This document shows, piece by piece, positions 5,473 to 7,124 of a DNA stretch of 7,124 nt (positions are counted from its first letter, which is position 1; every line of letters begins with the position of its first letter). The notes under the pieces were generated by a model. That model was not told the DNA's origin, searched no databases, and saw only the letters and a program-made list of their open reading frames with translations. The DNA comes from Pseudomonadota bacterium. Its GTDB lineage: Bacteria > Pseudomonadota > Gammaproteobacteria > Burkholderiales > Burkholderiaceae_C. Made by a program: the position numbers and the translations under genes. The DNA lies in assembly GCA_023438115.1 (NCBI GenBank), contig JAEZEB010000362.1, positions 1 to 7,124 on the forward strand, given 5' to 3'.

Positions 5473-6351
5473 ATGAGCCTGCCCCTGAATGCCTTGCGCG
5501 CCTTCGAAGCCTCGGCGCGCCATCTCAGCTTCACGCGCGCCGGCCTGGAGCTGAACGTCACGCAGGCGGCCGTCGCGGCGCAGGTGAAGAACCTTGAGCA
5601 GCGCCTGGGCACGCGGCTGTTCCGGCGCCTGCCGCGCGGCCTCGCGCTGACGGACGAAGGCCAGGCCCTGCTGCCCATGCTGTCGGATTCCTTCGAGCGC
5701 ATCTCCGCCGTGCTGGAGCAGTTCCAGGGCGGCCGCTACCGCGAGCGCGTCACCGTCGGCGCCGTGGGAACGTTCGCCGTCGGCTGGCTGCTGCCGCGGC
5801 TGGAAGCCTTCCAGCGCGACCATCCCTTCGTCGACCTGCGCCTGCTCACGCACAACAACCGGGTGGACCTCGCCGGCGAGGGCTGGGACTATGCGATCCG
5901 CTTCGGCGGCGGCGCTTGGCACGGCACCGACGCGGAGCCGCTGTTCGACGCGCCACTGTCGCCCGTTTGCACGCCGGAGCTGGCGCAGCGCCTGCGCACG
6001 CCGGCGGACCTGGCGCGGCAGGTGCTGCTGCGCTCGTATCGCAGCGACGAGTGGGCGCGCTGGTTCGCGCTGGCCGGCGTGGCCGAGGTTCCGCTGCTGC
6101 GCGGCCCGGTGTTCGATTCCTCGCTGGCCCTGGCCTCGGCCGCCGCGCAGGGCGCGGGCGTCGCGTTGCTGCCGGTCCGCCTCTTCGGCGGCGAGCTGCG
6201 CCACCAGCGCCTCGCGCAACCTTTTTCCCTGGGACTGGACGCCGGGCGCTACTGGCTCACGCGGCTGCAGTCGCGGCCGGTGTCGGGCGCGATGCAGGAG
6301 TTCCGCGGCTGGCTGCTGCGCGAGGCCGCCGCGTTGGCTTCCACGGGCTGA
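5473..6351 (+). CDS. ampR: LysR-family regulator, AmpR/PenR type
   Basis: A 292-residue DNA-binding regulator controlling the divergent beta-lactamase. The N-terminal winged helix-turn-helix spans about residues 4-62 (LPLNALRAFEASARHLSFTR ... TQAAVAAQVKNLEQRLG ... RLPRGLALTDEG). The effector domain carries AmpR hallmarks: VGTF (Thr100, equivalent to Thr103 of Citrobacter AmpR), THNNRVD (Asp132, equivalent to Asp135), GGGAWHGT, LLRSYR, and YWLTRLQSRP near the C-terminus. In AmpR these residues sense muropeptides: UDP-MurNAc-pentapeptide keeps it silent and anhydro-muropeptides activate it. ATG 5473 places the conserved PLN three residues earlier than in AmpR. ATG 5446 would add nine residues but lies inside the putative operator, so 5473 is preferred. 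Neither has a strong Shine-Dalgarno sequence; AmpR proteins usually repress their own gene from the shared operator. Its 3' end overlaps the convergent DUF218 gene. Confidence 0.93.
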   Translation: MSLPLNALRAFEASARHLSFTRAGLELNVTQAAVAAQVKNLEQRLGTRLFRRLPRGLALTDEGQALLPMLSDSFERISAVLEQFQGGRYRERVTVGAVGTFAVGWLLPRLEAFQRDHPFVDLRLLTHNNRVDLAGEGWDYAIRFGGGAWHGTDAEPLFDAPLSPVCTPELAQRLRTPADLARQVLLRSYRSDEWARWFALAGVAEVPLLRGPVFDSSLALASAAAQGAGVALLPVRLFGGELRHQRLAQPFSLGLDAGRYWLTRLQSRPVSGAMQEFRGWLLREAAALASTG

Positions 6352-7016
6352 AGAGGGCAGGCGGCCAGCGAACCGGTCCAGCCTTTCCAAAGCATCAGCG
6401 CGGCGCCGCCCGCTTCGAGCAGCGCGCGTGCCGATTCGGGCTGGATGCGCTGCAGGTCGGGACGGAAATCGTCCAGCGTGAGCGGAGGGCGCGCGGGCCG
6501 AGGCGGCATGGGCGCGGGCACCGGCAGGATGGGACCGAAGCCCGCGGCATGGAAAGCCGCGCGGGCGCGCAGCATGTGGTGGGCGTCCGTGACCATCACG
6601 ATGTGGCGGATGCCTTGCCGGCCCGCCAGGCACCAGGCGTAGGCCGCGTTCTGCTCGGTGTCGAGCGATTCCTTCTCGAGCCAGCGCACGGTGATGCCGT
6701 ACTGCTCGCGCAGGATCTGCGCCATCTTCTCGGATTCGGCGGCGAAGGGATGGTCGCCGGTGCCCTTGCCGCTCACCAGCAGCGGCAGCCGCGTCTGGCG
6801 ATGCAGTTGCGCGGCGAAGTGCACGCGGGCCCTGCGGCCGCCCAGGAGCACGATGGCCTGGGCGTCCTGCAGGCGCTCGGTGGGGGTGGAGCCGCCCGCC
6901 CAGGCGAGGGAAGCGGCGGCGACGCGTGCGCCCGCCGGCGTGGCGAGCAGGAAGGTCGCCAGCAGCGCGGCGAGGACGAGGGCGATGACGGTGCCGAGGA
7001 GCGCGCGCAAGGGCAA
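6249..7016 (-). CDS. YdcF/SanA-like DUF218 membrane protein
   Basis: A 255-residue protein with one N-terminal membrane span (about 5-26) and a periplasm- or cytoplasm-facing DUF218 domain. Family landmarks are in order: AIVLLGG (54-60), LPLLVSGKG (77-85), ES.KMAQIL (94-102), a D-T-x-x-N-A block (119-124) and VTDAHHMLRA (142-151). DUF218 proteins (YdcF, SanA, ElyC) are tied to envelope or peptidoglycan maintenance, but their reaction is unsettled, so no function is asserted. The start is TTG at 7016, 11 bp after the tRNA. No ATG or GTG occurs in frame until residue 98 and no Shine-Dalgarno sequence is evident; TTG 7007 is an alternative. The last 34 or so residues, after WTGSLAACP, are read antisense to the ampR 3' end, are Arg/Ser-rich and look unconserved, so the stop codon may have been lost by drift. 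It may be cotranscribed with the tRNA. Confidence 0.75.
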   Translation of the reverse strand: MPLRALLGTVIALVLAALLATFLLATPAGARVAAASLAWAGGSTPTERLQDAQAIVLLGGRRARVHFAAQLHRQTRLPLLVSGKGTGDHPFAAESEKMAQILREQYGITVRWLEKESLDTEQNAAYAWCLAGRQGIRHIVMVTDAHHMLRARAAFHAAGFGPILPVPAPMPPRPARPPLTLDDFRPDLQRIQPESARALLEAGGAALMLWKGWTGSLAACPLQPVEANAAASRSSQPRNSCIAPDTGRDCSRVSQ

Positions 7017-7027
7017 CGGCGGGAGTT

Positions 7028-7102
7028 TGGCGCCCCCGGCAGGAATCGAACCTGCATCTAGCGCTTAGGAGGCGCTCGTTCTATCCATTGAACTACGGCG
7101 GC
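7028..7102 (-). tRNA. tRNA-Arg (anticodon CCU), CCA encoded
   Basis: Folding the minus strand by eye gives a complete cloverleaf. The acceptor is 7102-7096 with 7038-7032, then UA (8-9). The D-stem is GTTC/GAAC (7093-7090, 7081-7078) and the anticodon stem AGCGC/GCGCU (7076-7072, 7064-7060). The loop CTCCTAA carries anticodon CCU at 7069-7067, and the variable loop has 4 bases. The T-stem is GCAGG/CCTGC with TTCGATT loop. The discriminator is G7031 and CCA is encoded at 7030-7028. It decodes AGG. One flaw: acceptor position 4 is G (7099) opposite G69 (7035), a G-G mismatch where I would expect C-G. Confidence 0.93.
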
Positions 7103-7105
7103 GGG

Positions 7106-7124
7106 GTCCGCCATTATGGCGGAC
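7106..7124. promoter_or_regulatory. Palindrome overlapping a possible tRNA -10 box
   Basis: GTCCGCCAT (7106-7114), T, ATGGCGGAC (7116-7124) is a perfect 19 bp inverted repeat running to the window edge. On the minus strand its centre contains CATAAT (7118-7113), five of six matches to TATAAT, placed about 10 bases before the tRNA 5' end as a -10 box would be. The matching -35 would lie outside the window. It may be an operator, a chance palindrome around a promoter, or the end of a longer inverted repeat. Confidence 0.4.

Noticed and set aside
4504..6633. A 2.1 kb open frame on the minus strand running through ampR into the beta-lactamase
   Set aside because: The part above 5373 is antisense to a clearly conserved AmpR gene and has low-complexity Arg/Ala/Gly composition. 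Long stop-free antisense frames are common at this GC content. The true beta-lactamase start has its own Shine-Dalgarno sequence.
7028..7102. The tRNA-Arg gene as an integration site for a genomic island
   Set aside because: No integrase, no repeated tRNA 3' fragment and no composition change was seen in the window; ordinary genes follow the tRNA 3' end.

Overview
The window is very GC-rich (about 70% by eye), with strong G/C preference at third codon positions. It looks like a chromosomal stretch of a betaproteobacterium, probably Burkholderiales and perhaps Comamonadaceae (Variovorax/Ramlibacter-like). This is inferred from composition, the pyrC-plsC gene pair, an AmpR/PenR-controlled class A beta-lactamase and the style of the tRNA-Arg. 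No mobile element, integrase or CRISPR array is visible.

Layout. (1) 1-1185, + strand: the 3' end of a dihydroorotase-family gene, translationally coupled (GTGA overlap) to a PlsC-type lysophospholipid acyltransferase. (2) 1196-1270: two inverted GTAG-headed REP-like hairpins between convergent genes. (3) 1282-4067: a divergent pair encoding an FbpC-like ATPase (-) and a fused FbpB-like 12-segment permease (+). They share a roughly 60 bp intergenic region with a plausible Fur box, which suggests iron-regulated ferric iron import. No substrate-binding protein gene is in the window. (4) 4097-6351: a beta-lactamase module. A class A enzyme (-) with a Tat-like lipoprotein signal is divergent from an AmpR-type LysR regulator (+). 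The 99 bp between them contains a palindrome resembling the known ampR-ampC operator, and a 75-codon gene of unknown function follows the beta-lactamase on the same strand. (5) 6249-7124, - strand: a tRNA-Arg(CCU) gene with encoded CCA, followed 11 bp later by a DUF218/YdcF-like membrane protein gene. The 3' end of the latter overlaps the ampR 3' end by 103 bp in convergent orientation.

How the parts work together. The regulator and enzyme form an inducible resistance unit: AmpR senses cell-wall muropeptides and activates the beta-lactamase promoter. The transporter pair would be derepressed under iron starvation and presumably uses a binding protein encoded elsewhere. The other genes are housekeeping (pyrimidine and phospholipid synthesis, a tRNA). 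No clearly new system is evident. The points most worth checking are the mismatched tRNA acceptor stem, the residue combination and lipoprotein signal of the beta-lactamase, the unknown gene behind it, the REP pair, and the His-to-Val change in the dihydroorotase active-site motif.
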